20,173 bases of DNA, taken from Thermoguttaceae bacterium. Lineage in GTDB: Bacteria; Planctomycetota; Planctomycetia; Pirellulales; Thermoguttaceae. Position 1 is the first letter of the stretch. Each line of letters opens with the position of its first letter. Shown in pieces: positions 6,904-14,961 of the stretch. The stretch spans positions 1-20,173 of the forward strand of contig JAFTCU010000045.1 in NCBI GenBank assembly GCA_017454585.1. The letters run 5' to 3'. Below the pieces are notes generated by a model. That model saw only the letters and a list, made by a program, of their open reading frames with translations. It ran no database searches and was not told where the DNA came from. The position numbers and the translations under genes were made by a program.

Positions 6904-8052
6904 ATGGTTTCCCTAAAATCAAAAAGATTTCTTGCCGTACTCGCCGTTCTTCTGGTTTTCGTGACGCAGTGTTGGTTTCTTTATCCGGTAGTGCGTCACC
7001 CGAAACTGCACTACTGGACCTTTTTGAATTTCTGGTCAGAATCTTCAGAACACACTCCCAGGACCTTTTGTGCCTGCTTTCATCAAGCTGTCAAGCAGGT
7101 TGATGCTGAACTGGTACGAGACAGTAATTTTTTCATTGACTTGTGTGGTTTGTCGCAGAAACTCATGGGGAAACGGAGTTTCGGAGCGTTCTGGCGGTTG
7201 AAAAATGGATATTTGGCCATGAAAACTCCCGATTTTCCCTCAATGGAACGGGCGGAATCGGACATACTGGAACTGAACGATTTTCTCCGTGAACAACACA
7301 TTCCTCTTTTGTATATCCAGACCCCACGGGAAATTCATCCAGATGAAGTGGAACTGCCAGACGGTGCACGGGATTATGCCAATCAGAGTATAGACTCTTT
7401 TCTGGAATTCCTTCATCAAAACCAAATCAATTATACAGACTGCCGCGAAATTTTTCGTGATGATCCCAAACGTCATTACGACCTTTTCTTCAAATCTGAC
7501 CATCACTGGCTTCCCGAATACGCTTTTTACTCGTTACGGAAAACCGCTGACGTTTTGAAAAGTCAATATGGATTTGAAATCGATTCCAGCTTTTTGGATC
7601 CGTATAATTACAAGCGCCGGGAGGCCCCCTTGCTTTGTGGGATTTACGTGGGTCAGGGGAATAATTCTGAAAGAAAACAAACAGGGCGTTTTTTTTCACA
7701 GACAGATCATTACCAACTTTTTGAACCAACGTTTCAAACGAAACAGGAGTTTGACGTCCCGACACTGAATATTCACAAAACAGGAAACTGGACGGAAACC
7801 TGGGGACTAAGCGGTGTATATGGTCTTCAAACCATGAAAAACCTGCAAATACCAGAGAAAAAGATATTTTTGATTAAAGATTCTTATGGGATTCCTTTTT
7901 TTGACTATTTATCGCTCATCTGTCATGAATTAATTGCAGTGGATCCACGAAATAACCACGAAAGTCTGAAAAAACAGATTTTGGAAAACCGGCCGGACAT
8001 TGTAATTGTACTTTTTTCTGATCCTGACACTATCTCTCTGACTTTGGAGTAG
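6904..8052 (+). CDS. DHHW-family (AlgX/AlgJ-like) membrane-anchored protein
   Basis: 382 residues with one N-terminal hydrophobic segment (about 8-28, a signal anchor) and a predicted exported domain. The signature D199-H200-H201-W202 lies in FFKSDHHWLPEYAFYS. A second conserved block, IFLIKDSYGIPFFDYLS, supplies the probable nucleophile S327, and is followed by AVDPRN at 346-350. These are the marks of the SGNH-like DHHW family, related to AlgX/AlgJ, which acetylate exopolysaccharides together with an MBOAT protein. No MBOAT gene is visible in this window, so its partner must be elsewhere or its role differs. The gene is clearly AT-richer than its neighbours, hinting at separate ancestry. 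No good Shine-Dalgarno precedes the ATG. It follows the enolase-like gene by 32 nt and ends just before a new promoter. Confidence 0.75.
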   Translation: MVSLKSKRFLAVLAVLLVFVTQCWFLYPVVRHPKLHYWTFLNFWSESSEHTPRTFCACFHQAVKQVDAELVRDSNFFIDLCGLSQKLMGKRSFGAFWRLKNGYLAMKTPDFPSMERAESDILELNDFLREQHIPLLYIQTPREIHPDEVELPDGARDYANQSIDSFLEFLHQNQINYTDCREIFRDDPKRHYDLFFKSDHHWLPEYAFYSLRKTADVLKSQYGFEIDSSFLDPYNYKRREAPLLCGIYVGQGNNSERKQTGRFFSQTDHYQLFEPTFQTKQEFDVPTLNIHKTGNWTETWGLSGVYGLQTMKNLQIPEKKIFLIKDSYGIPFFDYLSLICHELIAVDPRNNHESLKKQILENRPDIVIVLFSDPDTISLTLE

Positions 8053-8081
8053 ATTTCAGCCACTTTTCAAAAGACCTCCTC

Positions 8082-8110
8082 TTGACAAAAAACTACAGGG
8101 AAAGTAAAAT
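8082..8110 (+). promoter_or_regulatory. Strong sigma-70 promoter for the toroid/DUF4159 gene
   Basis: TTGACA (8082-8087, perfect) is followed by a 17-bp spacer and TAAAAT (8105-8110, 5 of 6). Transcription would start near 8117, giving a leader of about 38 nt. It begins 30 nt after the stop of the previous gene, so the DUF4159 gene and the esterase form a new transcript. An imperfect dyad (CAAAAG...CTCTTG, about 8068-8084) overlaps the -35 and could be an operator. Confidence 0.75.
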
Positions 8111-8154
8111 GGCAAAATGTTCTGTTTTTTCCTTTTTTTACCTATGTTTGATAT

Positions 8155-10674
8155 ATGCCTGCTTTCCTCCGTCAAATCCTGCTCCTTCTTTTGCTCGGTG
8201 TTTTTTGCTTTACAGGCTTTTCACCTGCATTGGCCGCCGAGAAAAGTACGGCTCAAAAAAAGGCAGAATACCGCGCCAAAGTTCGGGCTGAAGCCAAAGA
8301 GAAAGCGATGCAGGCCGCTCGTGAAAGCGTGATGGGCGTCACACCGGCCATGGTTCAGAACGCAATCACGGGCGGGATAGAGTTTCTTAAATCCTCACAA
8401 GGTAAATCCGGTGGCTGGAAGGAGGAGGACATTCACATCGGCGGCATTTCCTCCCTCTGCACGCTCGCGCTTCTGAATGCTGGTGTCCCGGCCGACGATC
8501 CGTCGATGGTACGTGCTTTGAATTTTCTGCGGGAAATCGACCCCACGACTGGCCCTATCGAAAGCAACTACGTCTGCGCACTGCAAACAATGGTCTTTTG
8601 TCTGGCCGACCCCCAAAAGGATGCGGGATTGATTCGCAGGAATGTTCACTGGCTCATGAAAACCCAGAAAACCCAAGGCTCAAAGCCGGGAGCGTGGGGT
8701 TACCCGTACGGAGACGGGGACCCCTCGAATTCCCAGTTCGCGCTTCTGGCGCTTTACGAAGCGGACCAGATTGGGCTTACGATTCTGCCGGAGGTTTGGC
8801 AGCGCGCTTCGGGTTACTGGGAAAAGACTCAAAACATGGACGGCTCCTGGTCCTATTATTACCTCCCGCCCAATGTGGAGCACACACCGCTTGGCTCCGG
8901 CTCGATGACCTGCGCGGGCATCGTCTCTCTTCTGATTTCCGCTGAGAAATCGAAAATGCTCGACGCGGCCATCGAAGATGATGTTTTTATCCCGTGTCAG
9001 AGACAAACGAACAAATTGACCAAGCGGCTCAATCAGGCTTGCGGCTGGATGGCGAACCACTTCAGCGTGGCGCGAAATCCCGGTAACAAGGACTGGCTTC
9101 TGTATTACCTGTATGGTTTGGAACGTATGGGCCGCATGACAGAGCAGCGATTCATCGGCGGTCACGACTGGTACCGGGAAGGAACCGCTCATTTGCTTCG
9201 TATGGCGAAAACCGTCGCAACAGAAGATCGTCTTCTCGTTTTCTGGGAAGGGACGACCGCAAGCGAGCGAATTCAACCCATCGCCACATCGCTAGCACTT
9301 CTTTTTCTCTCGAAAGGCCGCTACCCGGTTATGATGACCAAGGCGCAGTTTACGACGGAATCGGAAGATTGGAATTGGCATCGACACGACATTTCGCACC
9401 TTGCCCGCTACGTCGAAAAGCAATGGAAAAAGCACATGACAACGCAAAGCGTTGATGTGAATGAATCAAGCGTGGAAGATTTGCTCCTCTCACCGGTCCT
9501 TTTCATCTCGGGGAAGGATTCACCCTGTCCGAAAGATACGGTGAAGCGTCAGGAATTGGGCCGCAAACTGCGCGACTACATCGACCGCGGTGGCTTCATC
9601 GTCGCTGAAGGTGTCTGTCCCGGTGGAACTTTTGACGCTGGAATGAAGACACTTTTGAAGGAAATTTTCCCTGAAGAGGAACACCATTTTTATCCCATGC
9701 CGCCGGAACATCCGATTTGGACTGCGGAAGTCGCTATTCCCTCGGATTATGTACGTCCGGTTTATTGCCTTGATTATGGGTGCAGAACGTGTATGCTTTT
9801 CATGCCCGGCCAGCCTAAAGACCCGAAAAAACCGACTCCTTCCCTTTCGTGTCTCTGGGAACTCGCGCCTGAAATGCGTCCCGAAACGATCCACTCGATG
9901 AAAGTCAAAAGGGAAATTAAGGCCGGGCTGGATTTGGGCCTGAATATTCTGGCCTACGTAACGGAACGCAAGCTGAAGGGAAAAGAAGAAAGTTTCGCCT
10001 CTTCAACCGAATTGATGGGAGACGAAATTTTGAATGATGGGGAAAAGGAGGGTGGTTCCATCCGAGGAAAGCTCGCTGTCGCGAATTTGCGTCACGGGGG
10101 AGGCTGCGACGCGGCGCCGAAAGCGCTCCGGAACCTCCTGATGCGCACCGCGCCTGAAATCGGGATCACGTCTGGCGTATTGGACGATTCCATCACGCTC
10201 ACATCGCCGCGGCTTTTTGAGTTTCCGGTCGTGTTCATGCAGGGGCGTTACGCGTTCAGGTTCACCCCGGCGGAACGTCAGCGGCTTCACCTGTGGCTCG
10301 AACGTGGCGGCCTGCTTTTCGTGAATTCGATTTGCGGCTCCGAGGCGTTTGACGCGGCGTTCCGGAAAGAACTCGAGGAGATTTTCGAAGGTTCCGAGGT
10401 GAAACTGGAGGAGATCCCGCTTGGCGACGTGCTTTACTCACGGGAACTCGGAGGGTTTGACCTCACGAAGATCCAGACCCGGCCGGAGCGAAACGCCCCG
10501 CCTCAGCCGCTGCGGCTTTGGGGTCTGCGCGTCAACGGACGCTGGGCCGTGGTTTATTCCCCACTCGATTTGAGCTGCGCGCTGGAGGAGCATCCGTCGG
10601 CGGGCTGCCGTGGTTACACGCCCGAGGATGCTGCCAAAATCGGCGTGAACGTAATATTGTATTCCATGCAGTGA
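8155..10674 (+). CDS. Secreted alpha/alpha-toroid (terpene-cyclase-like) protein with tandem DUF4159 domains
   Basis: 839 residues. A signal peptide (1-28, ending ALA-AEK) leads to a basic and acidic helical stretch (30-60). An alpha/alpha-toroid region like squalene-hopene cyclase or prenyltransferase repeats covers about 62-385, with GGIEFLKSSQGKSGGW, GAWGYPYGDGDPSNSQFALLAL and MDGSWSYYY. I see no DxDD catalytic motif, so cyclase activity is unlikely. From about 387 come two DUF4159-like units. The first has GRYPV, SPVLFISGK, LRDYIDRGGFIVAEG and the close LGLNILAYV. The second (about 638-839) has GKLAVANLRHGGG, FPVVFMQGRYAFRFT, LWLERGGLLFVNSICG, FDAAFRKELEEIF and IGVNVILYSM. The function of DUF4159 is unknown; such proteins are typical of planctomycetes. 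The ATG has no clear Shine-Dalgarno, but an in-frame stop just upstream (8149) rules out an earlier start. The esterase gene follows after 24 nt. Confidence 0.85.
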   Translation: MPAFLRQILLLLLLGVFCFTGFSPALAAEKSTAQKKAEYRAKVRAEAKEKAMQAARESVMGVTPAMVQNAITGGIEFLKSSQGKSGGWKEEDIHIGGISSLCTLALLNAGVPADDPSMVRALNFLREIDPTTGPIESNYVCALQTMVFCLADPQKDAGLIRRNVHWLMKTQKTQGSKPGAWGYPYGDGDPSNSQFALLALYEADQIGLTILPEVWQRASGYWEKTQNMDGSWSYYYLPPNVEHTPLGSGSMTCAGIVSLLISAEKSKMLDAAIEDDVFIPCQRQTNKLTKRLNQACGWMANHFSVARNPGNKDWLLYYLYGLERMGRMTEQRFIGGHDWYREGTAHLLRMAKTVATEDRLLVFWEGTTASERIQPIATSLALLFLSKGRYPVMMTKAQFTTESEDWNWHRHDISHLARYVEKQWKKHMTTQSVDVNESSVEDLLLSPVLFISGKDSPCPKDTVKRQELGRKLRDYIDRGGFIVAEGVCPGGTFDAGMKTLLKEIFPEEEHHFYPMPPEHPIWTAEVAIPSDYVRPVYCLDYGCRTCMLFMPGQPKDPKKPTPSLSCLWELAPEMRPETIHSMKVKREIKAGLDLGLNILAYVTERKLKGKEESFASSTELMGDEILNDGEKEGGSIRGKLAVANLRHGGGCDAAPKALRNLLMRTAPEIGITSGVLDDSITLTSPRLFEFPVVFMQGRYAFRFTPAERQRLHLWLERGGLLFVNSICGSEAFDAAFRKELEEIFEGSEVKLEEIPLGDVLYSRELGGFDLTKIQTRPERNAPPQPLRLWGLRVNGRWAVVYSPLDLSCALEEHPSAGCRGYTPEDAAKIGVNVILYSMQ

Positions 10675-10698
10675 CCCGCCATTTCAGGAGGTTTTGCC

Positions 10699-12522
10699 AT
10701 GAAAAGGACCGTTTTTCCCCTTTTTTTGTTTTTCTTTCTTTTGACTTCAATGGTTTCACCGACGAACGCCCAGATCAAAAGCTGGGAGGACCCGCTTCCT
10801 TCCGGTCCGTGCAGTGATGACTACCCGCTTGGACCCGATTCTTTGTTTCAGGACGGCGTGCCGCAAGGGGAGGTTTTCTCCTTCCAGATCAACGATTCAA
10901 AGATTTTCCCCGGCTCGGTGAACTCCATTTCGGTTTACGTGCCGGATCAGTACGACGCCTCGAAACCCGCGTGCGTGTACGTCGGGTTGGACGGCCTCGG
11001 GTACAACTGCCCGACCGTTTTCAATAATTTGATCCACAAAAACGAAATGCCGGTCACGATCGCGATCGGAATTTCCCCCGGTTTCGTGCCGGGAGCCGAT
11101 CCGGAAATGGAGGACCCGCGCTGGAACCGGAGCGTCGAGTTTGACGGGGTGAGCGATTCGTTCTGCCGGTTCCTCATCGAGGAAGTTTTCCCGGCCGTGG
11201 AGAAACAAAAGACGAAAAAAGGCCTTGAGATCAAACTTTCCAAAGACCCGAACGACCGGTGCGCCGGCGGCGGAAGCACGGGCGGCGTCGGCTCGTTCTC
11301 GCTCGCGTGGCAGAGGCCCGACCAGTTCCGGCGGGTTTTCTCGGCCGTGGGGACTTACGTCGCCATGCGCGGCGCGGAGGAATATCATGTTCTGGTGCGC
11401 AAGACCGAACCGAAACCGATCCGGATCTTCATGCAGGACGGGCACTCCGACCAGTGCTTCGGAGACGTGGGTGACTGGTGGATGAGCAATCTTTCGCTGA
11501 AACGCTCGCTGGAATTCGCCGGGTACGATGTAAACTGGGTCTGGGGGACCGGTCCTCATTCCGGGAGGCACGGAGCGCAGGTTTTCCCCGACGCGATGCG
11601 CTGGATTTGGCGCGACTACCCGGCCCCAGTGACGGCCAGGCCGAATCCGAATTTCAGCCCGTTTTTCAATGAAGTCATTCCGGAAGACTCCCGGTGGACC
11701 CGAACGGCGGAGACTCTCGGGAAACCCGCGGCGATTTTCGCGGCTCCGGGAAATGCCGTTTACTGCGTGGATCGGGAAACGGCGGCTTTGTGGAAGCTCA
11801 CGGAAAACGCTCAGCCGGAAAAACTCGCGGATCTGCCGCCCGAGGCGAAGTCGGCCGAGGCGTTTTGCGGTGCTTCGGGGGCGGACGGGACGGTTTTTCT
11901 GGGTGGAAGTTTCGGGATTTTCTACCTGAAAAATGGGGCCGCGTGGCAGAAATTCGCGGACGGTCTGAACGTTTCCGGCCTGACGGTCCTGGCGAACGGA
12001 AACCTTTACGCGACGGAAGCCGCGACCGGAAAACTCTGGTTTTTCAGGGTGGACGGTTCCCGCCAGATTGCGGTCGAAAACCTCGCCGCACCGGTCGGGG
12101 TCGGAGCCCTTCCGGACGGCCAGTGGCTCGACGTGATGGAGTCCGGCTCACACTTCGGAACGTCGTTCAGGCTGGAAGCCGATGGAAAACCGACCGTGGG
12201 CCAGCGGATCTTCTGGTTCCACGTTCCTGCCTCGGAGGACGGTTTAGGCTCGGGAAAATGTGCGTTTGACGCCGACGGGAAACTCTACGCTGCGACGAAA
12301 CTAGGCGTTTCGGTGCTGGACCGGAACGGGCGGACGCGCCTGATCCTTCCGAGCCCCCTGCGCGGCGGTCAGGCGTTCATCGACGATTTGTGCTTCGGCG
12401 GGCCGGACATGCGCTCGCTCTTCATCCTGACGGAAGGCCAAATCTTCACGCGGAAAGTGAAACCGGCCGGCGTGCCGAATTTCGCCCCGGCTCAGAAACT
12501 TCCGAAATGGGGCGCCGGGTGA
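10699..12522 (+). CDS. Secreted CE1-type esterase fused to a C-terminal beta-propeller
   Basis: 607 residues with a signal peptide (1-24, ending TNA-Q). Residues about 50-310 are an alpha/beta hydrolase of the esterase D/feruloyl esterase/enterochelin esterase type: VPDQYDASKPACVYVGLDG, the nucleophile S193 in GGSTGG (the GxSxG elbow), the QDG...GDWWMSN acid region near 247-263, and HSGRHGAQVFPDAMRWIWRDYP with the catalytic His at 287 or 291. Residues about 330-590 form an SMP-30/gluconolactonase-like propeller with repeated 'GNVYC.DRETAALWKL'-type blades. I do not see the EGPVW metal-ligand motif of active SMP-30 lactonases, so this part may only bind. Likely role: removing ester groups from plant or algal polysaccharides in the periplasm or outside. 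A perfect AGGAGG lies 7 nt before the ATG. Confidence 0.85.
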   Translation: MKRTVFPLFLFFFLLTSMVSPTNAQIKSWEDPLPSGPCSDDYPLGPDSLFQDGVPQGEVFSFQINDSKIFPGSVNSISVYVPDQYDASKPACVYVGLDGLGYNCPTVFNNLIHKNEMPVTIAIGISPGFVPGADPEMEDPRWNRSVEFDGVSDSFCRFLIEEVFPAVEKQKTKKGLEIKLSKDPNDRCAGGGSTGGVGSFSLAWQRPDQFRRVFSAVGTYVAMRGAEEYHVLVRKTEPKPIRIFMQDGHSDQCFGDVGDWWMSNLSLKRSLEFAGYDVNWVWGTGPHSGRHGAQVFPDAMRWIWRDYPAPVTARPNPNFSPFFNEVIPEDSRWTRTAETLGKPAAIFAAPGNAVYCVDRETAALWKLTENAQPEKLADLPPEAKSAEAFCGASGADGTVFLGGSFGIFYLKNGAAWQKFADGLNVSGLTVLANGNLYATEAATGKLWFFRVDGSRQIAVENLAAPVGVGALPDGQWLDVMESGSHFGTSFRLEADGKPTVGQRIFWFHVPASEDGLGSGKCAFDADGKLYAATKLGVSVLDRNGRTRLILPSPLRGGQAFIDDLCFGGPDMRSLFILTEGQIFTRKVKPAGVPNFAPAQKLPKWGAG

Positions 12523-12530
12523 ACAAGCCA

Positions 12531-12635
12531 TGCGGGGACGACGCTTCCAGCGTCGTCTCTGTAATTTGACCGGCGTTCTCGCCGGTCATAACCGCGTTAG
12601 GCATTGTTAACGACGCTGGAAGCATCGTCCCCGCA
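12531..12635. repeat. REP-like composite palindromic element, possible bidirectional terminator
   Basis: Arms 12531-12556 and 12610-12635 are 26-nt inverted copies with one mismatch. Each arm can also fold on itself: ACGACGC-TTCCA-GCGTCGT in the left arm, and the same with one mismatch in the right. Between them a perfect 9-bp hairpin (TGACCGGCG-TTCT-CGCCGGTCA) spans 12567-12588. The element sits exactly between two convergent genes, starting 8 nt after the esterase stop and ending 13 nt before the sialidase-like stop. That placement fits a REP doublet or a small miniature element acting as a two-way terminator. No transposase is nearby. Confidence 0.8.
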
Positions 12636-12648
12636 ATCTATTACCCGG

Positions 12649-13827
12649 TTATTTCTTCGCCGGATCGATCTCGTCGAGTTTGAAGCGCGTGCAGACGACG
12701 GAGTGTTTCCGCGCGTCGGGCCAGTGCCTCGTGTACGTCGTCGCCAGAATATTTCCGTCGGCGAGCAACTCCATGCCGGAGTACCCCGTGTCGCAGCTGG
12801 GCCAGCCTTTCTTTTCGCCGTGATGCTGAAGCAAATGGATGCGGAACTGGCCCGGTTTTCCATTCCGGATCTCGTCGTAAGTCCCCACCCAAGCGACGAA
12901 CTGACCGTAAGTCGAACTTCCGGGTGCGCGGTCACGGAAGGCGATCACCCACCGGCCGTCAGGGGCCTGGATCCCTTCATGACGGTCGCCGCTCAGACCC
13001 CAGCACGTGTTCACCGGCTCGGTCCAGGTTTTGCCCTCGTCCCGGCTGAAGCACATCATGCTGCGGTCGGTGTGCCGGTTTTCGCGCATGAGCAGGCAAA
13101 GCTCGTTTCCGTCGTCGGAGCGCAGAACGAACGGCTCGCAGAGGTTTTTCTGGTCGGCCGCGGCCACGATGCGCGGCTCGCTCCACGTGAACCCGCCGTC
13201 AGACGTGATGGCCATCCAGATCGCCTGGTCGTCCTGGGCGCGGTCAGTTTTTACTTTCGGGTCCTTGCGTACCTGGCCGAACAGGGCGGTCGTTCCGTCC
13301 TTCAGGCGGATCAACCCCGTCGGCGGCATTCCGGAGGAAAGATTGGCCGGTTCCACCTCGCGCCAGGTTTTCCCCTGGTCCTCGCTCACCATCGAGCCGA
13401 GTTTTCCACCCTTACTGCTGAAAATGAAAAACCGTTCGGTCTTCCCGTCCGGAGAAATGATCCTCTGGAGCGTCGGGCAGTTACGGTGGGTTTTGGCGTA
13501 AACTTCCGGAAGAATTTCATCCTGACGGACCCAGGTTTTCCCGCCGTCGGTGGATTTGGCCATCGGTCCACACGGGCCGCCGTGCTGGAAGGTCCAGACG
13601 CAGAAGAGGGTCTGGCCGTCGTTCAGGAGCAGGGTGGTCGGGTGGCCCTGATAAACCTCGGGCGTGCCCTCTGCGATGACGGTCTGACGCCACGCGTCCC
13701 CTGAAATGTCCACGACAGGAAGCTCGTCTTTCGGCGCCGCTTTCTCTTCGGCCAAAGCGGGTGCGACCACGCCGCAAAAGAGCAAAAGCGCAGAGAAAAG
13801 GCGGGTAAATATGAAATGGTTGGTCAT
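12649..13827 (-). CDS. Secreted sialidase-superfamily Asp-box protein
   Basis: 392 residues from the ATG at 13827. A signal peptide (1-26, ending ALA-EE) leads to a six-bladed propeller of the sialidase/BNR superfamily. Four Asp boxes are clear: STDGGKTW (92-99), SEDQGKTW (148-155), TSDGGFTW (208-215) and SRDEGKTW (261-268). Candidate triad arginines lie in LLMREN (R248), GDRHEG (R282) and AFRDR (R298). DTGYSGMELLADGNILATTY near 346-365 is a typical family close. The canonical N-terminal FRIP motif is not visible, so true sialic-acid hydrolysis is uncertain; it may act on another glycan. An in-frame ATG at 13839 would add four residues, but GAGG (13834-13837 on the minus strand) lies 6 nt before 13827. 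It is the last gene of the leftward operon, 23 nt after the lactonase. Confidence 0.82.
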   Translation of the reverse strand: MTNHFIFTRLFSALLLFCGVVAPALAEEKAAPKDELPVVDISGDAWRQTVIAEGTPEVYQGHPTTLLLNDGQTLFCVWTFQHGGPCGPMAKSTDGGKTWVRQDEILPEVYAKTHRNCPTLQRIISPDGKTERFFIFSSKGGKLGSMVSEDQGKTWREVEPANLSSGMPPTGLIRLKDGTTALFGQVRKDPKVKTDRAQDDQAIWMAITSDGGFTWSEPRIVAAADQKNLCEPFVLRSDDGNELCLLMRENRHTDRSMMCFSRDEGKTWTEPVNTCWGLSGDRHEGIQAPDGRWVIAFRDRAPGSSTYGQFVAWVGTYDEIRNGKPGQFRIHLLQHHGEKKGWPSCDTGYSGMELLADGNILATTYTRHWPDARKHSVVCTRFKLDEIDPAKK

Positions 13828-13850
13828 AAAATGCCTCATTCTTGATTAAA

Positions 13851-14960
13851 TCAGTCTGAAAATTCAACGCACGTGCACCACGCGATCGGCACGGAGGAAA
13901 GCCTCGTGAGCGTCCCATCGGTCGGATCCACCCGAAAAACCGTGATGTTGTGCGACTTTTTATTGGCGGCGAGGAAGAATTTCCCGCTCGGGTCCAGCCC
14001 GGCGTAACGCGGCAATTCACCGCCCGAGGGGATGAACTGGACGGGGGCGAGGACCACGCCGGCCTCCATGCGTGAGCCGTCCACCGGGGTGGGATCGACC
14101 TGGAAGACCATGATCAGATCCGCGCCGCGATTCGTGACGTACAGGAATTTCCCGTCTTTGGAAAGGTCGATGGCTGCGCCGCGATTAATGCCCCGGAAGC
14201 GCTGTGGGAGCGTCGGGGCCGAGGTCACGAGAGTCAGCGAGCCGATTTCGGGATCCCACACGAACGCGTCCAGCGTGGCGGAAAGCTCGTTAATGACGTA
14301 AACCCAGCGGCCGTCCGGCGAGAAAACGAAGTGTCTCGGACCGCTTCCCGATGCGCTTTGCGTGAAAGGAAACTCCGACGCCGGCTTCCAGTGCTTTTCG
14401 GCCTCGAAAAAACGAAACAATTCAATCCGGTCCGCGCCCAAATTGCACACCAGCAGGAATTTTCCGGTCGGGTCGGTTTGCGCGAAGTGGGCGTGAGCGC
14501 TGGCCTGACGCACGGGATTCGGCCCCCGGCCTTTCAGTTGGACCGTTTCCAGCGGGGCAAGTGAGCCGTCCGGCTGAACCTCAAAAAACGCCAGCGTTCC
14601 GTTCCGGTAGTTGGAGACGAACAGAAATTTCCCGTCGGGCGAAAGGGAAGCGTGGCACGCCGCGATTCCGCCGGACGGGTACACGCCGATCCGGGAGAGC
14701 GTTCCATCGGCTTCCTGACGCAAAGCCAGCACGACGTCCTCCTGAGCGTTTTCCGCTTCACCGGAGGCGACGGCGTACCAGATCCCCGGCGCCGTGGGGT
14801 GCTTCGTGACCCAGGATGGACCATTGGCCCGCGCGGCCAGGCCGCATTTTCGCAACGCGCCGGTTTCCGGGTCCATCTCGAACCGGTAAATTCCCTCACT
14901 CGGGGGAATGGACGGATCTTCGGTTGGATTGGCGAGCGTTCCGGCGTAAAAGTTCAGCAT
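13851..14960 (-). CDS. Lactonase-family beta-propeller (6-phosphogluconolactonase-like)
   Basis: 369 residues, no signal peptide, so probably cytosolic. It belongs to the seven-bladed lactonase family typified by E. coli Pgl, which hydrolyses sugar lactones to sugar acids. Signature stretches are the N-terminal YAGT (5-8), GPSWVTKHPT (47-56), the blade motif ACHASLSPDGKFLFVSNYRN (101-120), SAHAHFAQTDPTGKFLLVCNLGADRI (154-179), and GSGPRHFVFSPDGRWVYVINEL (205-226), the most characteristic motif of the family. H103, H157 and H210 are candidate active-site residues by position. The start codon follows the stop of the TIM-barrel gene with one base between (TAA-A-ATG), indicating translational coupling. 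In this neighbourhood the substrate may be an aldonolactone rather than 6-phosphogluconolactone; that is inference. Confidence 0.87.
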   Translation of the reverse strand: MLNFYAGTLANPTEDPSIPPSEGIYRFEMDPETGALRKCGLAARANGPSWVTKHPTAPGIWYAVASGEAENAQEDVVLALRQEADGTLSRIGVYPSGGIAACHASLSPDGKFLFVSNYRNGTLAFFEVQPDGSLAPLETVQLKGRGPNPVRQASAHAHFAQTDPTGKFLLVCNLGADRIELFRFFEAEKHWKPASEFPFTQSASGSGPRHFVFSPDGRWVYVINELSATLDAFVWDPEIGSLTLVTSAPTLPQRFRGINRGAAIDLSKDGKFLYVTNRGADLIMVFQVDPTPVDGSRMEAGVVLAPVQFIPSGGELPRYAGLDPSGKFFLAANKKSHNITVFRVDPTDGTLTRLSSVPIAWCTCVEFSD

Positions 14961-14961
14961 T

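Noticed and set aside
8082..8332. Small plus-strand frames overlapping the start of the DUF4159 gene
   Set aside because: They overlap the promoter and the signal-peptide coding region in other frames and show no ribosome site or motif.
12604..13704. Plus-strand frame of 366 codons across the sialidase-like gene
   Set aside because: The minus-strand product has a signal peptide and four Asp boxes; the plus frame shows no motif.
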